Source of the DNA: Bordetella genomosp. 13
Lineage (GTDB): Bacteria; Pseudomonadota; Gammaproteobacteria; Burkholderiales; Burkholderiaceae_B
Reading direction: 5' to 3'
Assembly: GCF_002119665.1 (NCBI RefSeq)
Contig: NZ_CP021111.1
Coordinates: forward strand, 248,001-312,000
Length of the DNA stretch: 64,000 nucleotides
Position numbers and translations under genes: made by a program. Below are positions 54,883-63,362 of the stretch, one piece after another. Below the pieces are notes generated by a model. It did no database searches. It saw only the letters and a program-made list of their open reading frames with translations, and had not been told where the DNA came from. Within the stretch, counting starts at the first letter, position 1. Each line of letters starts with the position of its first letter.

Positions 54883-56019
54883 TCAGGCCGTCGGCCTGCG
54901 CACCCGCTTCGCGGCCGGCCGGCGCTTCGGCTGCCCGGTGAAATCCCACCACGGCAGCATGCGGCGCAGTGACAGCACCTCGCCGCTATGCGCCGGCGTA
55001 TAGCCGGGCATGCGCCCCAGGATGTCCTGCCACGAGGCGCTGCGCAGCAATTCCATCAATGCCTGCGTAGAGGGCTGGTCCAGCGTGGACTTCAGGCACA
55101 CCAGGAAGTAGTTTTCCTTGACCAGCGGCACGAACTCGAGCCGCTCCGGCAAGGCCGCCGAGGCGATGCCCAGGCCGGCGTCCGCGCTGCCCGACGCCAC
55201 CGCGTGGGCGACGGCCTTGTGCGAAGGCTCGGTGCGGTCGTAGCCCTGGATCGAGGCCGCATCGATATCCGACTCCTCGAGCAATTCGTCGAACAGGACG
55301 CGCGTGCCGGTTCCCAGGGGACGGTTCACGTAGCGCAGGCCGGGCTGCAGCAAGTCGCCGATGGCGCGCAGTCCGCGCGGATTGCCGCGAGGCACGATGA
55401 AGCCCTGGTCGCGCTGGGCGAAGCCGATGATCTTGTGCAGGCCGGGCTGCAGCAGCGGCTTGTAGGCGCGCTCGCTGCGCGAGCCCGGCACCGGCTGGTC
55501 GCGGGTGTGGAAGCCCGCCATCACGCAGCGCCCCTCGTTCAGTGCGCTGATGGCGTCCAGGCTGCCGGTGTAGCGTATGTCCAGGTGCAGCTTGGCCGAA
55601 GTGACGGCGTGTTCTTGCAGGGCCGCCAGCGCGTCGTCGTGACTGGCATGCAGCGGCACCACGTGCGCGGCGTTGTCGAAGGCGACCGCGAAGGTGCGTT
55701 CGAGTTCGGCGCGCAGGGCGCTGATCTGCGGCGCCAGCCGGGCCTGCGCCTGGCGCTCGGCCCACAGCAGTTTCTCGCCGAATTCATTGAGCCTGGCCGG
55801 CTGCCCCTTGTCCCACACGATGAGCGTGCGCCCCAGCGTCTGTTCCCAGCGCTTGAGTTCGCCCCATACGTGGCGATACGACAGGTCCATGGCCTTGGCC
55901 GCGGCCGAGATCGAGCCGTGCTCGCGCACCGCGAACAGCAGATCCATCAGGGCGTTGCGGATCAGCGCCGGTTGCGCGCCGTTGGCGCCCAGCAGATAGG
56001 TCAGTTCAATGCTATGCAC
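54883..56019 (-). CDS. ModE-like regulator with fused ligand-binding domain
   Basis: A 378-residue regulator. The N-terminal ~100 residues are the LysR/ModE-type winged HTH: HGSISAAAKAMDLSYRHVWG with ELKRWEQTLGRTLIVWDKG. The rest, about 110-350, is a periplasmic-binding-protein-like domain (for example HLDIRYTGSLDAISALNEG and RYVNRPLGTGTRVLFDELLE) in place of the MOP domains of ModE. It should therefore sense an anion, probably tungstate or molybdate, in the cytoplasm through the PBP fold. It is divergent from tupBCA and downstream of the fdh operon, both likely targets. A basic tail follows. Confidence 0.85.
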   Translation of the reverse strand: MHSIELTYLLGANGAQPALIRNALMDLLFAVREHGSISAAAKAMDLSYRHVWGELKRWEQTLGRTLIVWDKGQPARLNEFGEKLLWAERQAQARLAPQISALRAELERTFAVAFDNAAHVVPLHASHDDALAALQEHAVTSAKLHLDIRYTGSLDAISALNEGRCVMAGFHTRDQPVPGSRSERAYKPLLQPGLHKIIGFAQRDQGFIVPRGNPRGLRAIGDLLQPGLRYVNRPLGTGTRVLFDELLEESDIDAASIQGYDRTEPSHKAVAHAVASGSADAGLGIASAALPERLEFVPLVKENYFLVCLKSTLDQPSTQALMELLRSASWQDILGRMPGYTPAHSGEVLSLRRMLPWWDFTGQPKRRPAAKRVRRPTA

Positions 56020-56082
56020 GGCGGCGAGTATGCCTCAAAAGACCGCGAACCACATTGCCGCAGCGTAGCGCAAAGCGCTGCG

Positions 56083-56110
56083 GCCAGCTATGCAAATGGC
56101 TTCATATGGC
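56083..56110. promoter_or_regulatory. Candidate operator for the ModE-like regulator
   Basis: An imperfect inverted repeat GCCAGCTATG-N10-CATATGGC in the 143-bp divergent gap between the regulator and tupB. TATG/CATA half-sites with a ~10-bp gap recall ModE-type sites. A second small dyad, CGCAGC...GCTGCG, lies just before it (56059-56082). Binding is inferred from position. Confidence 0.45.
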
Positions 56111-56162
56111 CTGCCGTCGATGCTTGCGATACCCTGCCTCGCCGCCCCCCGGAAATACAGGC

Positions 56163-56894
56163 ATGAACACATTTCAGGAAAGCGTGCTGACCGCCTTGCG
56201 GCTCATTCTTTCCCTAGACCCTCTGTTGCTGGCCATCGTCGGGCGCTCGCTCGCCGTCAGTCTCAGCGCCTGTGCCCTGGCCTGTGCGCTGGGGATGATG
56301 GCCGGCGCCTGGCTGGGCGTGGCGCGCTTTCGCGGCAAGCCGGCCGTGCTGACCTTGCTCAATACCTCGCTGGCCCTGCCGTCGGTGGTGGTCGGCCTGG
56401 TCGTCTACCTGCTGCTGTCGCATTCCGGTCCGCTCGGCTTCCTGGGGTGGCTGTTTTCCTTCAAGGCCATGGTGATGGCGCAGACCATCCTGGTGCTGCC
56501 CTTCGTGACCGCGCTGGTGCGCCAGACGGTGGGCGACGCCGAGTCCGACCATGGCGAGCAGCTGCGTTCGCTGGGCGCGGGGCCATTCATGCGCGGGCTG
56601 ATGCTGCTGTGGGACGAGCGCTTCACCCTCATTACCATCGTGATCGCCGCGTTCGGACGCGCCGTATCCGAAGTCGGGGCGGTGATGGTGGTGGGCGGCA
56701 ACATCGACGGGTATACGCGCGTCATGACCACCGCCATCGCGCTCGAAACCAGCAAGGGCGACCTGCCCATGGCCATGGCGCTGGGACTGGTGCTGCTGGC
56801 CGTGGTGCTGCTGCTGAACGTACTCGGCGCGCTGGTGCGGCGTTGGCGCGAGCATCGGGATGCGGGACCGGCCAACGTCGGGGAGGCGATATGA
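56163..56894 (+). CDS. tupB: Tungstate ABC importer permease TupB
   Basis: A 243-residue inner-membrane permease. Helices include LLLAIVGRSLAVSLSACALA, then LLNTSLALPSVVVGLVVYLL, then MAMALGLVLLAVVLLLNVLG. The loop GEQLRSLGAGPFMRGLMLLW is the EAA coupling motif. The gene set (permease, ATPase, TTSTEQSGL-type receptor) is that of TupABC, which takes up tungstate with high selectivity. Start at 56163 is just upstream of the first helix. Overlaps tupC (ATGA). Confidence 0.9.
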   Translation: MNTFQESVLTALRLILSLDPLLLAIVGRSLAVSLSACALACALGMMAGAWLGVARFRGKPAVLTLLNTSLALPSVVVGLVVYLLLSHSGPLGFLGWLFSFKAMVMAQTILVLPFVTALVRQTVGDAESDHGEQLRSLGAGPFMRGLMLLWDERFTLITIVIAAFGRAVSEVGAVMVVGGNIDGYTRVMTTAIALETSKGDLPMAMALGLVLLAVVLLLNVLGALVRRWREHRDAGPANVGEAI

Positions 56895-57661
56895 GCTCGA
56901 TGCGCCACCCCGAGCACGCGCCCTTCCGTGGGGAGGACCTCGCGCGGCGGCAGGACGGGACGCCCGCGACCGCGGTGTTCGTCCTCGACGGCGTGCATGT
57001 CCGCTACGGTCCGGTCCACGCCTTGCGCGATGCGCGGCTGTCGATACGCGCGGGCGAGAAGGTCGCGCTGGTGGGCGCCAACGGCAGCGGCAAGAGCACG
57101 CTGCTGCGCGTGCTGCACGGCCTGGCGCGCCCCAGCGCCGGCCTGGCGCGCTGCCTGCCCACGACGCGCCAGGCCATGCTGTTCCAGCATCCCTACATGC
57201 TGCGCACGTCGGTGCTGAACAACGTGGCGCTGGGACTGTGGCTGCGCGGCACGCCCTGGCGCGAGGCCCGCCAGCGCGCCGCCCTGGCGCTGGAGCAGGT
57301 CGAGATGAGAGAGCTGGCCGGCCGCAATGCGCGCGGACTATCGGGCGGGCAGAAGCAGCGCCTGGCCCTGGCGCGCGCGTGGGCGCAGGCCCCCGAGGCC
57401 CTGCTTCTGGATGAGCCCACCGCCAGCCTGGACCCGCATTCCAAGCGCGAGGTCGAGCGGCTGATGCAGGTCTTCAGCGCCAGCCACGGGGCCACCATGG
57501 TTTTCGCAAGCCACAACCTCGGCCAGGTGCAGCGCCTGGCCGATCGCGTCGTCTACCTGGACCACGGCCGCATCCTGGCCGACCTGCCGGTGCACGACTT
57601 CTTCAACGGCCCGCTCCCCGAACCGGCGAGCCTCTTCCTGAAAGGAGAAAGAATCCTATGA
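56891..57661 (+). CDS. tupC: Tungstate ABC importer ATPase TupC
   Basis: A 256-residue ATPase. Walker A GANGSGKSTLLR, Q-loop FQHPYMLR, signature LSGGQKQRLALARAWA, Walker B LLLDEPTASLD and H-loop ASHNLGQVQ are complete. There is a non-conserved ~35-residue N-terminal extension before VLDGVHVRYGPVHALRDARL. It lacks the ModC-type C-terminal molybdate-binding domain, which agrees with Tup rather than Mod. ATGA overlaps on both sides join it to tupB and tupA. Confidence 0.92.
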   Translation: MSSMRHPEHAPFRGEDLARRQDGTPATAVFVLDGVHVRYGPVHALRDARLSIRAGEKVALVGANGSGKSTLLRVLHGLARPSAGLARCLPTTRQAMLFQHPYMLRTSVLNNVALGLWLRGTPWREARQRAALALEQVEMRELAGRNARGLSGGQKQRLALARAWAQAPEALLLDEPTASLDPHSKREVERLMQVFSASHGATMVFASHNLGQVQRLADRVVYLDHGRILADLPVHDFFNGPLPEPASLFLKGERIL

Positions 57662-58473
57662 ACCTGATCGATACATTGCGGCGCGGCGCCGCGCTGGCCG
57701 GCCTGGCGGCCGCGTTCGCGACGGCTACGGTCCATGCCGAGACCATCACCATGGCCTCGACCACGTCCACCGAGCAGTCCGGGCTGTTCGCGCATCTGCT
57801 GCCGGCCTTCGAGCGGGCCAGCGGCATCGACGTCAAGGTGGTGGCGCAGGGCACCGGCCAGGCGCTGGACACGGCCCGCCGCGGCGACGCCGACGTGGTC
57901 TTCGTGCACGATCAGGCCGCCGAAGAGAAGTTCGTGGCCGAGGGCTATGCCGCCAGGCGCTCCCCGGTGATGTACAACGACTTCGTGCTCATCGGCCCGT
58001 CTAAGGATCCCGCGGGCGTCAAGGGCAACGACATCGTCGCGGCGCTGAACAAGCTGGCGGCCGGCAATGCGGCCTTCGTCTCGCGCGGCGACAAGAGCGG
58101 CACGCATGCGGCCGAGCAGCGCTACTGGAAGCAGGCCGGCGTCGAGAACAAAGGCACGGGCTACAAGGAATGCGGCTGCGGCATGGGCCCGGCGCTGAAC
58201 ATGGCATCGTCCACCGGCGCCTATGTGCTGTCCGACCGCGGCACCTGGCTGAGCTTCAAGAACCCCGGCGACCTGACGGTGCTGGTCGAAGGAGACAAGC
58301 GTCTCTTCAACCAATACGGCGTGATGGTCGTCAACCCCGCCAAGTTCCCGCACGTGAAGGCGAAAGCCGCGCAGAAGTTCGCGGACTGGGTCACGTCGAA
58401 GGCGGGACAGGACGCGATCGCCAGCTACAAGATCAACGGCCAGCAGCTGTTCTTCCCGAACGCCAACCAGTAA
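57658..58473 (+). CDS. tupA: Tungstate-binding periplasmic protein TupA
   Basis: A 271-residue receptor. Signal peptide about residues 1-27 (ending TVHAE). The oxyanion motif TMASTTSTEQSGLF right after cleavage is the TupA signature (TTTS-type), distinct from ModA. DADVVFVHDQAAEEKFV and SRGDKSGTHAAEQRYWK line the site. In known TupA proteins this pocket prefers tungstate over molybdate by orders of magnitude. GGAG precedes the overlapping ATG. Ends 10 bp from the convergent mobB. Confidence 0.94.
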   Translation: MNLIDTLRRGAALAGLAAAFATATVHAETITMASTTSTEQSGLFAHLLPAFERASGIDVKVVAQGTGQALDTARRGDADVVFVHDQAAEEKFVAEGYAARRSPVMYNDFVLIGPSKDPAGVKGNDIVAALNKLAAGNAAFVSRGDKSGTHAAEQRYWKQAGVENKGTGYKECGCGMGPALNMASSTGAYVLSDRGTWLSFKNPGDLTVLVEGDKRLFNQYGVMVVNPAKFPHVKAKAAQKFADWVTSKAGQDAIASYKINGQQLFFPNANQ

Positions 58474-58482
58474 GGACCGTGC

Positions 58483-59013
58483 TCAGGCCGTGGGGGCGGC
58501 CAGCACCTGGTCCAGCGGCCAGGCGTGGTCCTGGACCAGGTCGGCAATCGCTTCGTAGTCGTCCAGGCGCACCCACGGCAAACCGCAATCGGCCGGCGGC
58601 GGCACGTCGCTGGCGATGGCGCGGATGCTGGCATCGTCGACATAGAGCCATGACTTGCCATTGACCTGGCGGTGCACCTCGATCTTGACGTGCGGATTGC
58701 GCTTGAATCCTTCGATCAGCACCAGGTCGACGGGGCTCATGTGGCCCAGCAGCTCGGCCAGTCCCGGTTCGGCCTCGCCGCGCAGCTCGTGCATCAGCGC
58801 CCAGCGCGATGACGACGCGATCAGGACCTCGTGAGCACCGGCCTCGCGATGGCGGTACGAGTCCTTGCCCGGCCGGTCGATGTCGAAGGCATGGTGGGCG
58901 TGCTTCAGCGTGGAAACACGGAGCCCGCGGGCCCCCAGCACGGGGATCAGGCGGGTCAGCAGCTGCGTCTTGCCGGCGCCGCTCCAGCCGGCGAAACCTA
59001 TCACTCGGGTCAT
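58483..59013 (-). CDS. mobB: Molybdopterin-guanine dinucleotide adapter MobB
   Basis: A 176-residue GTP-binding adapter. P-loop GWSGAGKTQLLTRLIPVL, then STLKHAHHAFDIDRPGKDSY, and the late VLIEGFKRNPHVKIEVHR. MobB is not essential but improves attachment of GMP to molybdopterin together with MobA. The reading frame is open through the neighbouring gene; MTRVIGFAGW at 59013 is the real start, 8 bp after moeA. Last in the leftward operon. Confidence 0.94.
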   Translation of the reverse strand: MTRVIGFAGWSGAGKTQLLTRLIPVLGARGLRVSTLKHAHHAFDIDRPGKDSYRHREAGAHEVLIASSSRWALMHELRGEAEPGLAELLGHMSPVDLVLIEGFKRNPHVKIEVHRQVNGKSWLYVDDASIRAIASDVPPPADCGLPWVRLDDYEAIADLVQDHAWPLDQVLAAPTA

Positions 59014-59021
59014 GCTGCGCC

Positions 59022-60302
59022 TCAGATCAGACCGTCGAAAGGCAGCACGTCGACGTACTCGCCAGCCGCGATGTTGCCTTGATCGTGTCCCAGCACCAGC
59101 AGGCCGTTGGCCTGGCTCATGCTGCGCAGGATGCCCGAGCCCTGCGAGCCCGTGACGCTGGCCTGCCAGCCGCCGTCCGGCGCCCGCGTGACGAGGGCGC
59201 GCTGGTATTCGGTGCGGCCCGGCTTTTTGCGGATGGGCGTGGGCGTGACGCAGCGCAACAGGGGCAGCGCCTGCGGCGCCGCGCCGCCCATGGCCAGCAG
59301 CGCATCGCGCACCAGCGCATAGAACGTGACCATGACGGCCACCGGATTGCCCGGCAGGCCGAACAGGATGGCCTGGCCGATGCGGCCGATGGCCATGGGG
59401 CGCCCGGGTCGCATGGCGATCTTCCAGAACAGCACGTCGCCCAGGCGTGCCATCACCTTCTTGGTGTAGTCGGCCTCGCCGACGCTGACGCCGCCCGAGG
59501 TGATCACCGCATCGGCGTTGGCGGCCGCGGCCGCGAAGGCGGCTTCGAGCGCGGCCTCGTCGTCGCGCACCACGCCCATGTCCAGCACCTCGACGCCCAG
59601 GCGCTGCAGCATGCACCACAGCGTGTAGCGGTTGCTGTCGTAGACGCAGCCCTCGTCGAGCGGTTCGCCGATGGAGCGCAGTTCGTTGCCGGTGGAGAAG
59701 AAGGCCACGCGCAGCCGGCGGCGCACGGCGACTTCGCCGCGGCCCAGCGAGGCCAGCATGCCGATGTCGGCGGGGCGCAGCACGCGGCCGGCCGACAGCG
59801 CGGCCTCGCCTTGCGCCAGGTCTTCGCCGGCCAGGCGCCGGTTGTCTCCGGCGCGCAGGATGCCCGCCGGGATGGCGATGGCGCCGTTCTCTTCGCGCAC
59901 GAATTCCTGCGGCACCACGGTGTCCAGGCCGGCGGGCATGACGGCGCCGGTCATGATGCGCACGCATTGTCCCGGGCCGGCGACGCCCTGGAAGTTGTCG
60001 CCCGCCAGGCCGCTGCCCGCCACCCGCAGCACCGTGTCGCCGTCGGCGCGCAGGTCGGCGCCGCGCAAGGCGTAGCCGTCCATGGCCGAATTGTCGTGCG
60101 CCGGCACATTAATGCCCGAGATCACGTCGCGGGCCAGCGTGCGGCCCAGCGCGCTGCGCAGCGGCAACACTTCGGTGGCGGACAGGCGCGGCACGAGGCG
60201 GTCGATGAACTCGCGCGCCTGCGCGATGGGCAGGGCGTTGGGATCGTAGCCGTTGACGCAGGAGGCGATCTCCGCGAGGCTGGCGGGCAGTTCGGTACTC
60301 AT
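59022..60302 (-). CDS. moeA: Molybdopterin molybdenumtransferase MoeA
   Basis: A 426-residue MoeA that inserts molybdate (or tungstate) into adenylated molybdopterin. Motifs: [50 protein letters not shown] and the end-domain [13 protein letters not shown]. All are typical and complete; domain III contains the active-site aspartate region. Its ATG overlaps the mobA stop (ATGA). Cytosolic. Supplies the cofactor for the formate dehydrogenase and the IorAB-type hydroxylase. Confidence 0.95.
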   Translation of the reverse strand: MSTELPASLAEIASCVNGYDPNALPIAQAREFIDRLVPRLSATEVLPLRSALGRTLARDVISGINVPAHDNSAMDGYALRGADLRADGDTVLRVAGSGLAGDNFQGVAGPGQCVRIMTGAVMPAGLDTVVPQEFVREENGAIAIPAGILRAGDNRRLAGEDLAQGEAALSAGRVLRPADIGMLASLGRGEVAVRRRLRVAFFSTGNELRSIGEPLDEGCVYDSNRYTLWCMLQRLGVEVLDMGVVRDDEAALEAAFAAAAANADAVITSGGVSVGEADYTKKVMARLGDVLFWKIAMRPGRPMAIGRIGQAILFGLPGNPVAVMVTFYALVRDALLAMGGAAPQALPLLRCVTPTPIRKKPGRTEYQRALVTRAPDGGWQASVTGSQGSGILRSMSQANGLLVLGHDQGNIAAGEYVDVLPFDGLI

Positions 60303-60892
60303 GATTGGAGCTGTTGCAATTCGGTTGGCGTGTTCGCGCCGGCAAACGCATGCGCGTCCTCGAACAGGACCTCGACGCGCTTGTGGCTGGCGGTCCAGAT
60401 GTCGATCTTGCCCTGGCCCTCGTGCAGGAAGTTCAGCAGGCTGGTCAACAGCGAGGTCTTCAGCAGGCAGAACACGGGCTGGGTGCGCAACGCATCGCCC
60501 TCGCGCGTGACCACGATGGCGATGTCCGCGTCGGCCTCGTGCAGCGCGGCCGCCAGGCGCTCGACCATGTCGAGCGGAAACAGCGGCGAGTCACAGGGCA
60601 CGGTGACCATGTACTCGGTTTCGCAGCGTTCGAGTCCGGCGGCGAATCCGGCCAGCGGCCCGGCGAAATCGCCAGTGGCATCCGTCCATACCGGCACGCC
60701 CATGGATTCGTACGCGGCCAGGTTGCGGTTGGCGTTGATCATGATCTGGCCGACCTGCGGCCCCAGGCGCAACAGGGCGTGCATGGCCATGGGAATGCCC
60801 TGGAAATTCTGCAGTCCCTTGTCCACGCCGCCCATGCGGCTGCCTCGTCCGCCGGCCAGGATCAGCCCGGTGATTTCGCTTCTGTCTATCAT
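60299..60892 (-). CDS. mobA: Molybdenum cofactor guanylyltransferase MobA
   Basis: A 197-residue nucleotidyltransferase that links GMP to the molybdenum cofactor, giving the bis-MGD form used by formate dehydrogenase. [20 protein letters not shown] is the GTP-binding loop and [16 protein letters not shown] the metal-binding region. Full length. Second gene of the operon, 90 bp after the MOT1-type transporter. Note that IorAB-type hydroxylases use the cytosine form, made by a MobA paralogue (MocA) not present here. Confidence 0.95.
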   Translation of the reverse strand: MIDRSEITGLILAGGRGSRMGGVDKGLQNFQGIPMAMHALLRLGPQVGQIMINANRNLAAYESMGVPVWTDATGDFAGPLAGFAAGLERCETEYMVTVPCDSPLFPLDMVERLAAALHEADADIAIVVTREGDALRTQPVFCLLKTSLLTSLLNFLHEGQGKIDIWTASHKRVEVLFEDAHAFAGANTPTELQQLQS

Positions 60893-60982
60893 CGAATTCG
60901 TGAATGTCGGCCGCGCGCCGCGACGCGCGCCAGGGTAGCCAGTATAGCGGCGCGGCCCGCGCGAGGCCCGCGGCGGCGCACG

Positions 60983-62161
60983 CTACAGTCGGAGCCGGCC
61001 GCGCCGTGCCGCGTAGTGCAGCACGCAGCCCAGGACGAAGCCCGCCGCCACGTTCCAGATGCAGACGGCCGCCGTGGCCAGCACCACGGCGCGCTCGTCG
61101 CGCGCCTCGGGCAGGCCGCCGCTGCCCACGGCCAGCTGCAGGCCGGTGATGAACAGCAGCACCCCCAGCACCGCGGGCGGAAACAGCTGGAACAGCGTCG
61201 TCACGGCGCCGCTGAAGAACAGCGCCAGCACCAGCAGCAGCCCGCCCAGGATGACCACCGAGCCGCCCGTGCGGGCGCCGAAGGCGACGTGGGACGCCAT
61301 GCCGCCCGCGCCATGGCACATCGGCACGCCGCCGGCAGCGCTGGAAAACAGGTTCATCAGCCCCGTGGACAGTGCCATGCGCCCCTCGGAGACCGGCCGA
61401 TTGGGGAACAGGCGGTTGTTCTCGCGGCTGATGGCGAGAATGGCATTGCCCAGCGTCAGCGGTATTTGCGGAATGGCCAGCAGCACCACGCCCACGAGCA
61501 CCTGGTTCCAGTCTATGCCCGACAGTTGCCACGCGGGCAGGCGCAGCGCCACCGGCGTAGCCATCAGCTGCGTCAACAGGGACGGCTGGCGCCAGATACC
61601 GATCGCGGCGCCGAACAGGAGCAACACGAACATCACCGGAACGCGCCGGCTGCCCAGCAGAGCGAGCGTCAGGGCCGCCGCGGCCACCGCCACCGGCAGG
61701 TCCCCCTGCATCATCTTCAGGCCCTGCAGCATGAAGCCCACGCCCAGGCCCAGCAAAATGGCATGGATCACTGTCGCGGGCACGCGCTGCGCGACGTGCC
61801 GCATCAAACCGGTGGCGCCCAGCACCAGCCATGTCAGCCCCGTGGCGAGCGCGGCGACGTGCACCGCGCCTGGCGTTACGACGGCCGTCTGCACCGCCTG
61901 TATCGACGCGACGGCGCCGATGGCCTTCATGGGCTGCACGGGAATGGGCGTACGGTAGTAAAGGCCGCAAGCGATCATGGGCACGGCGAAGGCGAACAGC
62001 ACGCCGAAGGGATCCATGCCCAGCACGCCGATGTACGCCGCGACGAACGGAATCAGGGTCCCCAGGTCGCCGAAGGCGCCCGCCCACTCCATCCGATCGT
62101 ACCGATTGGAGGGGTGTCTCGGGTGGGGGGAATCATGGTTGGCCATATGGCGGGACTTCAT
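60983..62161 (-). CDS. MOT1-type molybdate/sulfate transporter
   Basis: A ~392-residue polytopic membrane protein, about ten helices, of the SulP-related MOT1 family. Signature segments: WAGAFGDLGTLIPFVAAYIG, PMKAIGAVASIQAVQT, and AIPQIPLTLGNAILAISREN. In algae and plants MOT1 imports molybdate with high affinity; bacterial members beside mob and moe genes are assumed to do the same. Start uncertain: ATG at 62161, 62146, or at 62275 inside a strong hairpin that would then sequester the start codon. Heads the mobA-moeA-mobB operon. Confidence 0.85.
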   Translation of the reverse strand: MKSRHMANHDSPHPRHPSNRYDRMEWAGAFGDLGTLIPFVAAYIGVLGMDPFGVLFAFAVPMIACGLYYRTPIPVQPMKAIGAVASIQAVQTAVVTPGAVHVAALATGLTWLVLGATGLMRHVAQRVPATVIHAILLGLGVGFMLQGLKMMQGDLPVAVAAAALTLALLGSRRVPVMFVLLLFGAAIGIWRQPSLLTQLMATPVALRLPAWQLSGIDWNQVLVGVVLLAIPQIPLTLGNAILAISRENNRLFPNRPVSEGRMALSTGLMNLFSSAAGGVPMCHGAGGMASHVAFGARTGGSVVILGGLLLVLALFFSGAVTTLFQLFPPAVLGVLLFITGLQLAVGSGGLPEARDERAVVLATAAVCIWNVAAGFVLGCVLHYAARRGRLRL

Positions 62162-62257
62162 GGCGACGCTCTCGCATTCGCGTTGCGTGTATTTCGGTGG
62201 GATTGTACGGGGGGCTACTGGCGGGGGGGAGTTTGGGCTGGTGGGGGTATCTGGGTT

Positions 62258-62345
62258 CTTGAGCGCCTGGGACATGACTGCGGATTCTCGTCCTCGCGCC
62301 AAGGGCGCTGCGGGCGCGAATCCTCCGCCATGTCCCAGGCTCAAG
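62258..62345 (-). ncRNA. Structured element copy A, in the leader of the MOT1-mob operon
   Basis: Read on the minus strand it forms a three-tier hairpin. Outer helix: 17 bp with a 2-nt bulge (62345-62329 with 62276-62258). Middle helix: GGATTC (62323-62318) with GAATCC (62287-62282). Inner hairpin: GCGCC-CTT-GGCGC (62308-62296). Single-stranded blocks CGCGCCCGCAGC and GCGAGGACGAGA flank the inner hairpin. It ends ~97 nt before the MOT1 start at 62161, a fitting place for a cis-regulatory leader. The structure is seen; the function, and the choice of strand, are inferred. Confidence 0.55.
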
Positions 62346-62630
62346 ACATCTCGATGCCTCCAGTCGCACACTCGCGCTAACGTTTCTTTCGTCGAAATGG
62401 GCAAGCCGCACCGCTGTTCGTCCCGTCGCGGATGGCGTGCTGCCGGCCATGCATGTGCATCGAGCGCCATGCGTACGCAATGAACGCCGGCATGACTATG
62501 CAGCGCACGGCACGGTGCAGCACGCAATGAAGGGCGCCGAGCACTATGTGATGAAAAGTGCCCGAGCCCGACGTAATGAGCGAACACTGCCGTGATATCG
62601 ATCGCGGCATTGCGATGCTGTGAGCCGACT

Positions 62631-62691
62631 GCATGCCGGAGAAGTCGCGCCCGCAGCGCGGCAGCGCGAGGACGAGACTTTGCAGGCATAC
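62631..62691 (+). ncRNA. Structured element copy B, opposite orientation
   Basis: Plus-strand sequence that aligns over ~60 nt with the minus strand of copy A. Identical blocks are TCGCGCCCGCAGCGC and GCGCGAGGACGAGA, with CGGAG before them. The middle helix is preserved by different bases: AAGTC (62642-62646) with GACTT (62676-62680), against GGATTC/GAATCC in copy A. The inner hairpin is GCGC-GGCA-GCGC (62656-62667) and an outer helix ATGCC/GGCAT (62633-62637 and 62685-62689) also forms. Helix change with conserved loops is the mark of RNA structure, or of a maintained palindromic repeat. Confidence 0.5.
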
Positions 62692-62697
62692 AGGCGG

Positions 62698-62768
62698 CGC
62701 CACCAGAACACAAACCGTGACCGGATCCCGACACGCCGGGTCGCCACCAGAACACAAATCTCATCCCG
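62698..62768. repeat. 17-bp direct repeat pair
   Basis: CGCCACCAGAACACAAA at 62698-62714 and again at 62752-62768, a 54-bp period, directly after copy B of the structured element. Only two copies were seen, so it is not an array. Function unknown. Confidence 0.65.
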
Positions 62769-62978
62769 CACACTATCTGCACCGCCACGCTGCGCCTCCC
62801 CCCCCGGCACCGCTTGCACGTCGTTCCGATAGCGCCCGGTTGTTCTTCGAAGAAGGCGCGCGCCTGGTCGGCGGCGGCGCCGGATTTTGATGATTTCTTG
62901 TTGTCTGATTGAGGGGATTTTTGCGATCCGCTCGATATCCTGCCCGTCATCGAGTCATCCCGTTGATCCGGCAGACGT

Positions 62979-63362
62979 ATGGCCTCTCTGGCAAGCGCTT
63001 GGGCGCGATTCCCGCAATTCCTGGCCTCGGGGGGACTGTCCACCCTGGTTCATTGGGCCGTCATGGCCGCGATGATGGCGGCCGGTGGGGCGGCATCGTC
63101 GGCGACCGCCGTCGGGGCCGCGGCCGGCGCGCTGGCCAATTTTGTCCTGCAAAGACGCTATGTCTTTCCGCGGAAGCGGCCGGCCGGTGCAGCGTTGGCG
63201 CCCTACGTGCTTGCGATGGGCTTCACCGGCGTGTTCAACGTGGGATGTTTCTCGGTCCTCTATCACGTGGGACATGTCCCGGCCGGATCGGCACAGTTCG
63301 TCGCCACCGTGGCGACCGCCGTCCTGAACTATCACATCCTGAGAACGAAGGTTTACGCATGA
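62979..63362 (+). CDS. GtrA-family membrane protein
   Basis: A 127-residue protein with four predicted helices: FLASGGLSTLVHWAVMAAMM, AVGAAAGALANFVLQRRYVF, YVLAMGFTGVFNVGCFSVLY and FVATVATAVLNYHILRTKVY. F-L-x-x-R-x-Y-x-F is the GtrA signature. In phage and bacterial systems GtrA is thought to flip undecaprenyl-phosphate-linked sugar to the periplasm for surface glycan decoration. It overlaps the following glycosyltransferase gene by 4 nt (ATGA), the normal gtrA-gtrB pair. Confidence 0.9.
   Translation: MASLASAWARFPQFLASGGLSTLVHWAVMAAMMAAGGAASSATAVGAAAGALANFVLQRRYVFPRKRPAGAALAPYVLAMGFTGVFNVGCFSVLYHVGHVPAGSAQFVATVATAVLNYHILRTKVYA

Larger units (their letters stand above)
62162..62978. other. 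817-bp gene-free region with paired repeats
   Basis: No convincing gene on either strand: open frames here are long because the sequence is GC-rich, and their translations look like low-complexity Arg/Ala/His text. It contains two oppositely oriented copies of one structured element, a 17-bp direct repeat pair, and G-runs near 62205-62250. It must also hold the divergent promoters of the MOT1 operon and gtrA, which I could not locate with confidence. Confidence 0.6.

Noticed and set aside
62258..62345. Calling the hairpin a Moco riboswitch
   Set aside because: Position before a mob/moe operon fits, but I could not match the conserved core of that riboswitch, and a second copy faces gtrA. I leave the identity open.
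62383..62890. Several short open frames in the gap before gtrA
   Set aside because: Translations are low-complexity or repeat-derived, with no ribosome sites or family resemblance.
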